A stretch of DNA of 64,000 nucleotides from Lycocorax pyrrhopterus obiensis (lineage: Eukaryota > Chordata > Aves > Passeriformes > Paradisaeidae): NCBI GenBank assembly GCA_014706295.1, contig JACSVZ010000004.1, positions 92,887,548 through 92,951,547 of the forward strand, in the 5' to 3' direction. This document shows positions 12,781 to 25,900 of the stretch, in pieces. A program made the translations under genes and the position numbers. The first letter of the stretch is position 1. Each line of letters starts with the position of its first letter. The notes under the pieces were generated by a model that ran no database searches, was not told the origin of the DNA, and saw only the letters and a list, made by a program, of their open reading frames with translations.

Positions 12781-15700
12781 CAGCAATAAATTAAAAAACA
12801 TTCCTGTATTTTCACACTCACTTCAAGGAAAAGGGTATATTCCACAGTGCTGAAATAGTTTTGCATTAAATTAATAGAAATTTTGAAAATAATACACCCT
12901 TAATTGTCTTATTAATTAGCAGAGACCAGAGGAGCAGCCAAGACGGTGGCATTATTGTGCCTGCACTGCACAAGTGGAGAGCATCAGATGGCACTTGCCA
13001 GGAAAGCTGAGAGTCTGGAGAGGGAGAGCAGACAAAAGACAGCCAAGGGGGTGAGCACACACACAGACTAAGTGCCATTACCATGTGGGTCCATTTAGGG
13101 GTGGCTGGGTACGGACAGATGAACTAAATGGGAAAAAGGCTAGCAAGATAAGACACTGAAAGAAATGAAAGAAGGACTAGGCAAGGGAGAAAAAAGGAAG
13201 CACAGGCATGGAGCAAAGCTGGTACAGAGTCTGTGGAGGAGGGAAAGAAGGAATGGGCACAAGAGTTGTTCTGCTCCAGGCAGCGAATGCTCAGCAACAG
13301 CTACATGAAGGTCACTGCTTTGGCTGCTTTGCAGCTGTTTCCACTGCCAGCAGCTTCCTCTTCTCAGCCCTCCCCACAGCCAGTTTAGGGAGGGCATGGG
13401 TTTCGGGGGCACCACCTGGGTCCCAGCATCCCCACGGTACAATGGCCTCATGGGCAGGCTGTTGGGCACAAGCAGCACCAGGGCAGAGGTGACCATCCCA
13501 CGGCAACACTTCCTGCCTTCCATTTCACATCCTACACATGGCATACACTCTTCCAGTTAATCTCTGTAGGTTACTGCAGTGAGACTAAAGGATTTTAACA
13601 GGCAAAAGGGACTATAGTTTAATGTGAGAATGAAAAATGTCATGTTAAGTGATAGTAACTACCACAGTTATCCCTATGTTATTTTTAAATAATTCAAAAA
13701 TATTGCAGGATAGAAGTGTGAAGGAGCTATTTTGCTTTACTAAAAATACAGGCTTTTTTTAGCCCTGTAAATGCTTTATTCCCAAACATTAATTGGTAAG
13801 AGGACAATGTCCAAGAGTGGTTGCTAGAGTGGTTTACACATTAATCTGGTTATTTATAATAATTCCTACAAGTCTTGCAAAGTCAAAATTAAGCTTTATA
13901 AATGACATGGGGAACCAGAAAAGTCCACCTCTATATCTGGAAAATATTAAATGTAGTGCTTTTTTTATTCTATACCATCTTTATCTTCCAACAGGAGTCA
14001 TTAAATCTTCTTTTCTATTTGTAGTCCTCCTATACACCAACAGTACTTTGATCACTGTATAAAGTAAAATACTTCACAATTTTTTCATCAGAGTATTAGA
14101 AGCTAAGCACACTGCTTATGCACAGAATAAGGGAATTTGCATTCAATAACTCTAATATCCTAAGTTCCTGAAGGTAGTATATTAAGTCACTAGCATAAAG
14201 AAAGGTACTTTGGTTTCCTTCATAGTAGTCTCAGCAGACAGCTGTACTTCACAAGCTTCAGTTTTATTTAAACTGCAAGTAACTTGAACAATGAAACTGC
14301 AAACAAGCCCAGCTGGTGATTCCCCCTTCTCTTCATTGGTCTTCTTCCATTAATCTGTGTGTAACAGAAGAGAGGAGAAATCTGGGCAGAAGGCAGTAAA
14401 AGGCAACTAACATGCTTGGATTCTGGAACCATTATCAACCTGCTTCCATGTGATTACATGTGCAGTTATGAAGACCCATTAGCCTTTGTACTATGTGGTC
14501 TAGGTCCAGTGGCAAACAGTGTGGTGAGAAGGAACCCTGGAAATACCCTCTGACACATTACAGCCAACACACCATTAAAGCTGCTTATCTGAAATCCATA
14601 CTGTGGATCTGATGGAGGGATTTAGGATGAGAGAAGACATGAGCATGCAGAAGCAAACTGACAACTAAACAAATTCTACTACTTTTAACCACAGCCAAGG
14701 GAGTGGCTGAAGTTCAGAATCTTTAAGAAATAAAAGTGAAACACAATACTAAGAATAAGCTGATCAATATGAAATGGCATGCTGTTTGGCCTTGTGGTTG
14801 AATCGCTTCCTTTAGATCCAACAGGAAAACCTAATTCCTAACTTATTTTTTGGCATACACAGCAGTGATCTGCGTGCACAAGCCATGCAGCAGGACCACA
14901 TCTTGAATGTCACATCACATGGACAAAGAAAAGGCTGTGATTTTGTCCTATAGAAATCCCTGGGAGAGAAGTGGGTCAAAACCTGGCAGGAGTCCTTTGC
15001 ATGAAGAGCCCAGTGTGATCCAGACACCTACTTCAGATCACGTCTTACAGCCCTGCAGATTGCAAGCTGTTCTCAAACCACTGATGAAAAAATGGAAACA
15101 ACATGCTCTTCTGTATAGTTCGGAACAGTTTCTTCATGTATAACCAGCTATCCTTACTTTTTGAGGTGGTCTTCAGATGGAGAAAGCAACATTTAAATAA
15201 ATTAAAAACTTTTAAATTTTTGTTTGTCTACAACCACTTGACAAGTTACCAAAGTATGCAGAAAACTACTGAAAAACTTCTGTTTGAACTGATTAAATAT
15301 CACGTGACAATTCCCCTCGGTACTTTGGAATAAAATTGTAACTACTGTATGGCAGATTTGTATTGTACTGAACAATGTACTGTACTAAAACAATGATATT
15401 TAGGAAACCAAAAAGCTAAAAAAGTTTCTGAACTTTCTGAATACACTATAACATAGATATGACAAACATTCTACAAAAATATCAAGACATGTCTAACAAG
15501 AGAAATTATATATTTTAACAAAAATTACAATGGCATAAACATCTCTTCACTGCTATGATCACAAGGCCATAGCCATCTATGCCTTGCCTGAGAATAAGAA
15601 ATGCCGTTAGAGAACTGGTGACATATCAGACTTTATGAACTGTGTGTAACACATTAAGTGAAAAGTAAACGTACCCCAGGTTAGCACAACAGAGACATAT

Positions 15701-17830
15701 AACTCATACTGAGTGCCACACTCAGGGAATTCCCACAGTGACCTCTCTGACTTCTGATCTCGTTCAAGACTAGTATAAATAACAAGGCTTTGCCCTTCTC
15801 CTCTGTGACTTACAGCTAAGACAAATATATGTCACTGGTCACCCAGGAAAGCACTTTAAGAGGAAAGTCCAAAACGCAGCAGAGTCCAGAGAGCAAAAAA
15901 ACCAGATACTTGAACACTGAAAATATGGTTCTAACTACTTTAGAAATGAAAGTTGCTTCATTCTTTAATAACCAAAGGTTAAGTTTCTGACAATTATTTC
16001 TCTTTAAATTATTTCAAACATGTTTTAACATGGAATATGAAAATCAAAAGATAGATCAAGGAAATTAAACCTGCAGACAAAGATGTGAAGCAGCACCAGA
16101 CTTTCCACATCTCTCCACAAGTTCAAGAACTTTTCTTGTGTTTTTTCCCTTGCTTCTTGTATTCAAATAACACAAACTTCCTGCTTAGAATACAACTCGG
16201 AGCTGATGGCAAATCCCACATCTGAGTGGCTCTAGAAACCATCTCCAGTTCTCAGTGTCTCCTGGCAGCTTTCTGTGTGTCTGGTTGTAGCACGGTTCTT
16301 CTCGCTTTGATACAGGTCATTAGGCCAAGTCTTCTGTTGGAACTATCACTGAAATTGCAGCCCCCAGGAATTATGCTGCTGCCAAATTCAGATCAGGGGA
16401 GTGAAAAAACACATTTTCAGATGTCTTAAAAAGCTGATTTTAAACTCCTTGTTCAAATACAGATTTTCATTATGGTCGGGATCCTGCACCCTGATTGTGC
16501 CGAGACAGAATCCAACAACAGGACTGCAGCTTAAATTAATTCTCCTGCACTCAATATTTCACCTGAATAACCCTGAAATAATAACACTTCGTAGGCATTT
16601 TCCACATTTTGTCTGAGGAATTCAAAAGGGTATTATAAACATCCAGGGACACATCCTGCTCTCTCTGCAGTAGTCAGAGAGCCTCCCTAGCTGAACATCT
16701 CCTCACACGCAGAGTAAAGAGGGCACTCATCTGCGGAGTGAGGCGCTCAGTGTGACCCTGCACAATGAGGTGGAAAACAGACATCTATGTCAAAAAAACA
16801 GAAGCTGTGGGAGTTCATGTAATTTTGGATCTATGGAATAAGATGCCAATCTCTTTTAATGAAAATTATTTCTTTGGCCACCCAGCCCTCCTTCTGAGCT
16901 TGTCTATGCGTGCCCAGGACTCTAGCTCTTCTTCCCATGCTCTAACCTCGCCAAACACAAAGAAGGCTTGGTCAGAGAGGGTAATTAGCTCAGGCAAGAG
17001 ATTGTGACAACAAAGCCCCAAGAGTGGTGGGGCAGACCTGGCTGACATCCACTCAGTCTTGACAGCAAGCACAGCAAGCCTCCCCATGCAGGCTGATACT
17101 TGCTCTCAGCGTGCAAAATGGATTCACCAAAGTACTACGTAGAAATGACACCCTCATTATGTAGATTAAAAAATCCAGAATCGTGACATGAAAAGAAAAC
17201 CCAATCCTGACAGTGACAGACCTGAGCCTAAATTTCAATATACAAATACTGCTCTGAGGGTGGATAGTTGCTAATAATGATCACCACAGTCTAATGACTC
17301 ATAACCACCTGAACTCCAGGACCATTTTCTTATCCTTACGGAGACCTACAGAGACAGCTCCCTTTCGAAAAGATGCTGGTTTCTGCACCATTACATGTGA
17401 TTTCTAAGTAGTAAGGTGGGAACAGAAGATAGATTTACAAGGTTTCCTTGTGTCTGTGTGTGCCAGTAGAGGAAGAATTCATTTGTGTAGCCTGTACAAC
17501 TCCTAGTCAGCTAACCCAATGCCTACAGCTTAGTGCTGCATAAAAGCTGTGTTCCTAATTGCCTTCCCATTTCAGATAATTCTTTGCTGCATGAGCTAAC
17601 TGGGTGTAGAGCCAATTTTCACAGCTTCCAGGGTTTTACATGGCTTTCCATGCTTTAGAGCCACAAACTATCCTTTAATTGAATTAAACACTTTAATGTG
17701 CTCATAAATGTGGAAAGAATACACCCTCCCCCCTAAGAAACAGGAATAGATATTGATCTGTAAGCTAGAAACCTCCTTATAGTTTAGTAATAATAGCTAA
17801 AATTTTGATTTTTTTTTTTAATGGGCAACG
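12781..17830. other. Unassigned sequence with a GC-richer pocket at 13.2-13.5 kb
   Basis: No gene is recognised. The part at about 13200-13550 is GC-richer and open in several frames on both strands (up to 134 codons minus, 94 plus), typical of composition rather than coding. The translations are rich in Ala, Gln and Ser or Cys and Leu and match nothing I know. The rest is AT-rich with frames of 60-90 codons. A block at about 17560-17720 contains several homeodomain-like cores (CTTTAATTGAATTAAA) and may be regulatory. Confidence 0.45.
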
Positions 17831-17870
17831 TTTTTTTGTTTGGTTGGTTTGGGTTGGTTCGGGTTTTTTT
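17831..17870 (+). repeat. T/G-rich low-complexity run
   Basis: Runs of T alternate with GG and GGG (GGTTGG, TTTGGG, TTGG, TTCGGG) between two T tracts. The four closely spaced G runs could form a weak two-layer quadruplex on the plus strand. The 126-codon minus frame at 17777-18157 crosses this repeat and is not credible as a gene. Confidence 0.75.
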
Positions 17871-19179
17871 CGTCTCAGAGCTTTTGAATAGAAACTATTT
17901 ATGGGGCTTTGAAAGATACAAACAACCAACTGGTGTTCCATACTTTGTATTAAACAACATGCAGATTTCAGAAGATGTACGCTGTTACTTAAAATAAACA
18001 CTAAAGTAAGGTTGGTCCTTTCTTTCAGTGCTGCTTTATGGAGTTTGTAATACAGCCCAGACTTTATCCCAAGAAGAGATAACAAGGATGTGGACATGCA
18101 CATACAAGCAGAGATAATGTGAATGAATAAAATAAAGCACAGTGGATGTAATTTCACTTTTCTTCCCGTTGTTTTTCACATCATTATTCTTTGTTAGGAA
18201 AAAAAAATGTTAAACAAATTAAAAGCAAGAATTCTACAGAGGATCTCATAAACTTTCACATCAGCACAAAAATATTATTATAAAGTAAAGAAAGAGAGGT
18301 AAGGGGATAAGGGGGAAACTAATGGGACTCGTAAGCACTAAATTTATAAAAAAATCTAGTTTATGTGATGCATTAAAGTCAGCCTGAATTATTAAGAGAA
18401 ACTCCCTTTGTGTCCCCAGGTGCTTTACAATGTCTGTGTAGTCCCTATCAAAAGTTCTGGATGCTTTGTGCTAGAGTCACAGTCGTCGATGAAGCACAAA
18501 TTTAAGATGACAGGTAAAAGAGGTCTATGCGACTAGGGATTGATAATGGTCCACTGGGCTGCCCACCTTTGTGTTACTAGCTCAAATGCAACCCAGTTAA
18601 AATAACAGAAGCTGGTGAGGTCTGAGAGCTGTTCAGTGGCCCATGTGAAACGAATGCAATGATTTGGACCAGCACCCTGCGGACCAGCAATCAAATCACA
18701 ACTCTTCCTCCTGCCTATTTTTCAGGGTGACTCCTTAGACTTCAACTAAGAGGGGAAAAAGAAGCCCTATGAATACCATCTACCTTCTCTGCAAGCAATA
18801 AATACCATAAGCTTAAGGGCATTTACATTTATTACAGACCAGCGATTTATATTGCAGCAGCACCAGTGGACCTTGACTGCTATCAGTATGAGCTATGAGT
18901 ACAGCAAAAGAGATGACTCCCTCTTCAAACAGCCAGGTATTATACTTATGAGAAAGGACAGAAGAACAAATCAACTCTATGGATTGTATTTATTCTTAAT
19001 TGCAATTCTCTGCCCCAGCCATGCTCCACTGAAGGAAGGCTTTCAGCACCCCACTCTTCCAAGCTCTACAGTTTCAACAACTACTTTATACTTAGAATAA
19101 ATGCATCAGCCAGTGATTCTGAAAGCATATTCATACAGCCAGGGCATTTGCTTACATCACTAGTATTATTACATCTGAG
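17871..19179. other. Unassigned non-coding stretch
   Basis: There is no recognisable gene, RNA or named repeat. The 82-codon plus frame at 18852-19100 lacks any domain I can identify. Confidence 0.5.
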
Positions 19180-19195
19180 ATATATATATATATAG

Positions 19196-19240
<45 letters not shown>

Positions 19241-19248
19241 TATATATA
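19180..19248. repeat. Compound TA/GA microsatellite
   Basis: The tract runs AT/TA repeats interrupted by AGA, then 13 uninterrupted GA units (19211-19236), then TAGATATATATA. It is likely to vary in length between individuals. Confidence 0.95.
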
Positions 19249-21684
19249 AAATAGATTCTACTACAGATTTGAAATATTTTCTCAAGACTATTTAAAGCCT
19301 TGAAAATAGTCCTTACTAACGAAAAGCTTAACTTCTGTCCCTATTACGAGTGCAACAGAATTCTGGCTCCGCTGCTTTGCAGTACCACACCAGATAATCT
19401 GCAGATCAGCATAACCACATCTGATCACCTTTACTCTAAAACAGACAAAAACCTCAATGCCAGATGAGGGAACAACACTTAAATCAGAGGAAGACACAGA
19501 GAATATTTTTAAAGAAAAAAGGCTACTAAAGGTCCTGTACAGTACAGCTAAATGAGACAGTCCCATAAAATAGCAAAAGAAAAAAGTAATTTGTGGGCTT
19601 TTAAAACTTAAAGCAAAATAAATGTCCATTTATTTAACATTCTTGGTTTGCTTTGTATAAGTTTTATCATTCAATTCATACTGTCCTTCTCATTCCCAAA
19701 TGATTTGGGCATTTTTACGAAAAAAATAAAATTAAAAGACTTCAAAATTATCTTAGAGGAATGTAACTCTTTAGTCTCACTGTGTTCGCATCTCAGTTCT
19801 CAGATGCTTTTTGAAATTAAAAGCTTTTCAAAATAAAAATAGTTTGGAGACTGAATTCATGGCCCTGCTCTTTACCCTCCCTCTGGTATTTCTGAAAGCT
19901 AACTGTCTGTCCCAGGGATCAATACACATATGTTTAGACCACAACACAATTAAATTTGTATGTTTCAGCACCTAAGTTGACTTCTGAGCTTGGAAACACT
20001 TCGCATTTTCTACTACATTACTGGCATAAATGTTGATTCTGGTAAGCTTATTTTTCAGCCTCAGAAGCATATTTAATCTTGTGATTAAGAGCAAGCACAC
20101 CAGGTGAACAGCATAAAAATTTTCAGGATCCTGTTTGACTTTTGGGGAGAGCAAATTTTTGGTGTAGGTTTAATATGGCAACATGAATCCAAATTTAAAG
20201 CATTGGTTAGTAGCTGTCAAAATACAAAATCCCAAAGTAAAGGATCCATCCTTACTTTCAGCCTGTTGTGCAACTATGTACAGTAACACCAAACTAAATT
20301 CAGAGATAATAGAAATGATGGACAAACAATATAGCAGTAACACACATTTTTACATGCTAAGTGCAGCAGAAAGACAACGATGAAGTTAGAAAATAAAACT
20401 CGACAGTGAAATTTAAGACTTATGAAGTGGACTTCCTGAGATGAGTTTGCCTACTGCAACTTTCCCACCTGTTACCCCAATCTCTTATATAAACTGCCCC
20501 ATATTCACACGTATTTCAACAATGCACAGTTTACCCACTCATATGTATGATTTACCTACATGAATTATTTTTATCATTATATTGCCAAAGATTTCTACCT
20601 AAAAACTACATGGATATTGTGCCAAGCCCTCAGAATGTATTTCGTACTATATGGTGTAGATATTCCCTAACAGAACTTCAACAGATCTACTGGGATGAGA
20701 TTAAAACCACAGCTTAGATGTGTTATGAAGAAAGGAATCTGAGACATTTACACACAACCTTGATTGGGGAATCTGAAGAGGCCTGAATGAAAAGTAACAT
20801 CTGTATTAGTGGCCTGACAGAAAAGATGGGGACTAAGAAAACAAGCAGTAATGAGGGACTAAGAGGGAAGCCCTTTTTTTATAATGCCTATCTTGAGCTG
20901 TTATTATAATATCTGGAGTACAGATACAAATCTGGGTCAGCAGCACAGACATGTCAACTGCATTTATTTGTGGATAAAGCTGTAGAGGTGATGTGTAAAA
21001 GGAGAGGAGAGATGGATCAGAACTAAAAATCCTGAGGATTTTGGCAGAAGTCAGACCAGGAAGCTTTAAAGGATGAATGAAAGGATTAGGGGGAAAAGAA
21101 GACAAGAACAAAGCCAAAGATACAAACTATGATGAGATTTAAAGAGACCAAAACTGACAGTGTGAGAGGAGGAGGAAGAACTGGCTAACAGAGAATCATT
21201 AGGTAGTTTTGTGAGAGTGGTTTCAGCTAACAAGAAGGTCAGAAGCCAACTTGAAGGAGTTTACAATAGCATTGGAAATCACCTACTTTGAACACAACAG
21301 AATGTGAATGCGCAAAGAGCAAAAGTGATCATGGAGCAACAGGAAGTGACAGAGAGGTAAATAGAGTCAGGATGGCTTCCTAAGGATTAGGAATGTTAAT
21401 AAAGACTAATATACTCTTAAATTATGAATGGAAGGAGCTAGAAAGACATGGTCAAGAGAAAACCAGGAGAAAATGACAGCAAGTGTAAGAGAGGTAAGGA
21501 AATAGGGTAAAAAGAGATGACTGTGAAAAAAAAGAAGAGTTAGAGAAGAAGAGATGAGAAGCATCTGCATCAAAATACCAGTAAACAGTATCATATCTAG
21601 CTAGCTGTACAAAAACAATATTAAAAAAAATCACAAAGAGGGTAGAACAGGGTACACATAAAGACAGAGCCTCTGGAATCTGGA
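19249..21684. other. Unassigned sequence ending in a purine-rich tract
   Basis: No gene is seen. From about 20750 to 21660 the plus strand is unusually rich in A and G, with many AGAGG, GGAAA and AAGAG words. The minus frames here (94, 62 and 60 codons) are correspondingly rich in Phe, Leu and Ser, which is a composition effect. The tract runs up to the CR1 end that follows. Confidence 0.5.
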
Positions 21685-21821
21685 AGCTCTACCTTGGAGA
21701 CATTGAAAGCAGTACGAAGCTCCAAGCAATCTGAGCTACCTTTGAAGCTGGCTCTGCTTTGAGAAAGAGGGTGGATTAGATGACCTTCGGAGATCTGTTC
21801 CAACCTGAGTGATTCTGTGTA
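21685..21821 (+). mobile_element. CR1 LINE 3' end
   Basis: The block follows the CR1 3' untranslated region: CTTGGAGACATT, CTGCTTTGAG, GGATTAGATGACCTTCGGAG, TTCCAACCTGAGTGATTCTG. It ends with one degraded copy of the terminal octamer-type repeat. It is 5'-truncated, as most CR1 copies are. The 60-codon minus frame at 21621-21803 is antisense to it. Confidence 0.9.
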
Positions 21822-23461
21822 AGAAGGACAGAAGAGTGGTAGATAGACTGAAGAGATGGAATAATCATTTCACACTTTGTGTGTGAAGAAATCCTCAGGT
21901 TTTTAATGTGGCTGGATGTACAATATGGGCTCTTAGAAGGTACTTTCACATCCAAAAGTGCAGTAAGTACCTAGTGTTATTTCCAGCAGTGTTTATATAT
22001 AAGCCTCAGCAATGGAGGTGAGATTGCCTATACAAGCAGTTTAGCAGTCTGGCCCTCTATAAAATCCTAGTCAGTACTATATATGTCTTAAAGAATGTCA
22101 ATCACCTTTGAAATCTGACTTCAGAATATCAAAATACGTGGATCCAAACTGGAAACTAAAGGAAACTGATGGGAAAACTAGACATAAATAACAACTTAAT
22201 AGATATATTTCCTAAAAAATTCTCCCTATTCATGCTTCACTGGTCAATAATTAGTAAGAGAAGTATAAATAGGTCAGAATTCTTTTATTATAGTTGAAAG
22301 CAATATATTTCTGGAAATCTCAGCTCTTTCAAGAACAATAGAATTTTTTTAATGAACATGAAACATTCTTAAATTAATGACCACACACAAATTTCAGAGT
22401 CTTTTGCCTCTCTGGAAAAGACTAAATAGGCTAACAATATGAGATCTGGACAAATCCTTCCTTAAGATTAGACTCAATATTTGACATCAGAGACATGTAC
22501 AATGGGCCATGTGAGTAGATCAAAATCCCAGACTCTGTCAGGGTTTTGGAAGTTTAGAGAAAGGAAGCATGATGACAGTGCCAGGAGCGTGCTGTAACAG
22601 AATGTTCCATTTTCCAGGTTACTTAACGCTGCGCTTCTTCCAAGGAGAGAACAGATGCAGGAGAAGACCGGCATTTCTAAAGACACTCTTGCTGGTACAT
22701 CATACCTTACATATGTGTGCTGCCAACCAAAATACATGTTCTGAAGTTTCAATGTCCAATGGCTAAAAGTAAAATCCAGAGACCAGATTCCTGACTATGC
22801 CAAATAAGACAGTAAGGATCACAACTTCAGTGTAGAATCTTCTGAAACAGCATTCGTACAGTTAAAAGAATTATGGGGCTGCTCTAATCTTTTCCAGCTG
22901 CTCACAGCTGTCACTGGATTATTTTCCTTGGTCATATAATGAGTAATTATTAACAGCAGGTAAATGTAGGAGAAATGGTGATTGGAAGCATATCTGGTTG
23001 GAATATAATCTGCTCTTTTTGTAAACTGAAGATTCAAGTTCTTTCAAATTAAACACTAAAAAAACCCCCAAACACTACCATTTCTAACCTTCAGGAACCA
23101 CTGGTAGAGTTTTACTGCAAGTTTACAGCATGTTTTACTGCTGAATATTCAAAAATATATATTTCTCAGAGGTATCTTGTAAAATAAAAAGATCTCTAAG
23201 TAATAATAACACCATGAAAACTAAGTGGCACATGATCTTAATCAAACTAGCAAGCATAGGTGTAGCAAAATGCTCTCTTACACATTCTGTATCACCACAA
23301 TCAATGCTGCTTATTTAGGTAACAAAAGGATAATTTTCTGATGTTAGCATCTCCTGCCTTTAACAAGTGAAGAATCAGCACATGACTCCAGCTGAACAGG
23401 GAACTTCTCACCAAACCATGCTAAATAAAGAGTATTTGCTTTTCAAAGGTTTACCTAAGTA
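21822..23461. other. Unassigned non-coding stretch
   Basis: I see no gene or nameable repeat. Frames of 65-92 codons on opposite strands overlap at 22474-22766, and one of 72 codons lies at 22819-23037. None shows a known domain. Confidence 0.5.
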
Positions 23462-23625
23462 CATACAATCATTTAGGTTAGAAAAGACTATTAAAATCAT
23501 GAAGTTCAACATTAGCCCAGTACTGCGAAGTCCACCACTAAACCATGTCTCTAAATCCCTAATCTACACAATTTTTAAGTTACCTCCTGGGATGCTGACT
23601 CAACCACTTCCCTTGGCAGCCAGCT
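23462..23625 (-). mobile_element. CR1 LINE 3' end, different subfamily
   Basis: Read on the plus strand this is the reverse complement of a CR1 3' end. It contains ATCATTTAGGTTAGAAAAGA, CCAGTACTGCGAAGTCCACC, ACTAAACCATGTCTCTAA and GACTCAACCACTTCCCTTGG, in the order of the family. It differs in wording from the copies at 30.5 and 31.3 kb, so it belongs to another CR1 subfamily. It is broken off at the inner side near 23625. The 86-codon frame over it is not a gene. Confidence 0.9.
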
Positions 23626-25809
23626 AAGGGAAAGGAGAAAGGCAGGTAATGCATGAAAAATACTCAGTAGAACACAAGCTTTCTGACTGAGGATAATACT
23701 CTCTTAGTATCAATGTGTATTTCATTTTACTTTTTCCAAGTTTAGCTTGGTTTGTGCTCAAGTACTTTTACGCATCACTCAAACAGAAACAAAACAGATA
23801 ATAATGTTGCACATCATTATGGAGTGTAAACTCAGTTATGATGGACCCCAAGCATCCTAAAGCCTCTTTGAGAATCGGAAATAGATTTCTGTCTTTTACT
23901 TTTCAGGAAATGAAAGGAAAGAGCTTTCTGATCTTAGATATGCTTGGCACTGGTAAATAGAGTAGTCACTGAGGGACTACTCACATAAGTAAGGTTGTAG
24001 GATCAGGCTCATAATTCTTCATTTGAAAAAAAATCACTTTCCAGATTCAGACCAAATAAGCAGAAAATTTGGCCCGTTTTCTGTTAAAAATGTAAAAGTA
24101 TGAACTCAAACATGTTTGTCAGGATAAAAAAGATTCTGTAAAGGAATATTTCTTTTTAATATTGTGCCACGTGTGAAATTCTGCATTTAACATGCATATT
24201 TGTACTAACATAGTGGGAGGACAGCATTTACTAGCTCCAGGAAAATTAATTACTTTTTTACACTGATTGTATCCCTGGTCCACAGCTACATTTTAAGACA
24301 TGATTTGGCAAGAAATACAGCCAGCATGATACTTTGTCCCATTTTCCTCTACTGTACATGAAGAAGATTGATTTTGCATGTCTTCAGTCTACTTTGTTTA
24401 GAGAAAACAGTTTAGTCTTGGTTGCTATTTTTCTGAGGACTCATTTTCTTGACTGCCAGCTCATAGCAGCTGGGATCTACAAAATTTCCAACTGCCTGGA
24501 GAAGGAAGGGATTAATACTGCTTTTACTTGTTGTCCAGTGAGACCTAGCATGGATAGGCCCTTAGCTCTACAAAATTGTTCTGAGCTGCCTCTACAAAAT
24601 GCTGAGCTATTCATCATGCCCTGTTAGTCAATATTTAGGACCAGTGTGAATTGGGAACTGCCCGATGTGCTTAAAGCTGAGTGAGGTGGTGGTGGCTGTC
24701 GAAGCTGTCATTGATCTGGGCTTTACACACTTTTTGTCTTAACCCTTCATAGGAAAATCAGTGAATTTTGACAGCACGTAAACCTACATCATTACCCTTT
24801 GTGTGAGCTGAAATCTGGCCATGCTTTTTTATGCAGGTTTTGCAGCAAGAAAAGAGACTCAGCTCACTTCCACAAAGGTTGAATTCTGTTGTTTGAACAA
24901 CTCCTTCCCAGAAGACAGACAGGTCTTCTCGTAGTAAACTTAACTTGGCAACAATTTTAGAACATCTCAGCATAGACAGCTATGGAATATGTCCCTAAAT
25001 ACACACACCTGAGCAACAAAGCAGTGAGGACACAGTCGTATCAACAGAGCTCGCATTTGCCTTGGGCTACCCCAACTATGAAGACAAGCAGGACATGGTA
25101 AAGCATGATGAGTACAGGACGGTCAGTGCCGAGCTCAGTTCCTCTGTGTTACAGCTAAGCTCTTCCTAGCTCCACAAATAGTTCCTCTTGAGTTAAGAAC
25201 ATGCCATTCAGATCAAAGAACTACTTCACACAACTCAGAGACTCCTGTTGTGAAAACAGATGTATATTTTTTCTTCTCCATAGACTAGTTATATATTGGC
25301 ACTATATTTGACTGTGACTTCATTCATCTTGTCACTGGTACATGCACTCTCAGTGTCTCCCACCTTCATGCAGCCCAGAAGACCCTTTACACTGACTTGG
25401 GGCAGACAGTTCAAAGAGAGAAGCTACTGTGTGTAACGCACAAATGTAAAGTATAAGGGCAAGATAGAGGGAATTCTGGAGGAACAGCAGCAATGCTGAA
25501 ATAAGAGCAGTAGCAAGGAGCTGTGAGAAGCTCAAAGGTAATATAAAGCATGAAAGCATGAACATTACTTAAGGGGAGGAGAAGATAATAAAACAATGAG
25601 GAGAACGGTACAAACAAAGGTTTTGAAAAATTCAGTTGTCTTAGGTTTAAAACTTCCCAACCCATCAATGATAGTTCTCATATGATACATACCATCAGTA
25701 CTACAGTACTCATACAAGCCATAATACTACACTAGGTTGAGTATAATTAATTTTTTCCTTCTTTCTATGGTATCTGTGAAGCAACTATTTTAATATCTGT
25801 GAGACGGTG
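23626..25809. other. Unassigned non-coding stretch
   Basis: No gene or named repeat is recognised. A 97-codon plus frame (24334-24627) and minus frames of 71-85 codons (24758-25668) have no known domain and no upstream promoter-like or splice features that set them apart. Confidence 0.5.
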
Positions 25810-25900
25810 CTATTTCTATTTTATTGATAAGGAACTGTGTCACAGAGAGACAAGAGCAGACAGATGTGAGCAAGGCAGGGAACTGAGAACAAATCTCCCA
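25810..25900 (-). mobile_element. Ancient MIR-like SINE remnant
   Basis: On the plus strand this reads like the reverse complement of the MIR core and tail. ATTTTATTGATAAGGAACTG is followed by GTCACAGAGAGA, then GCAAGGCAGGGAACTGAGAA and CAAATCTCC. The same order in MIR is ATTTTACAGATGAGGAAACTG, GGCACAGAGAGG, and GGGAACAGAACCCAGGTCTCC. Many substitutions fit an element that predates birds. A related CORE-SINE is the main alternative. Confidence 0.6.

Noticed and set aside
13140..13544. 134-codon minus frame and a GC-richer pocket as a possible exon
   Set aside because: Several frames on both strands are open here because of composition. The translations are low-complexity in character and CpG is not enriched enough for a promoter.
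17777..18157. 126-codon minus frame
   Set aside because: It runs through the T/G-rich low-complexity repeat, so its Lys/Pro/Thr-rich end is repeat-derived.
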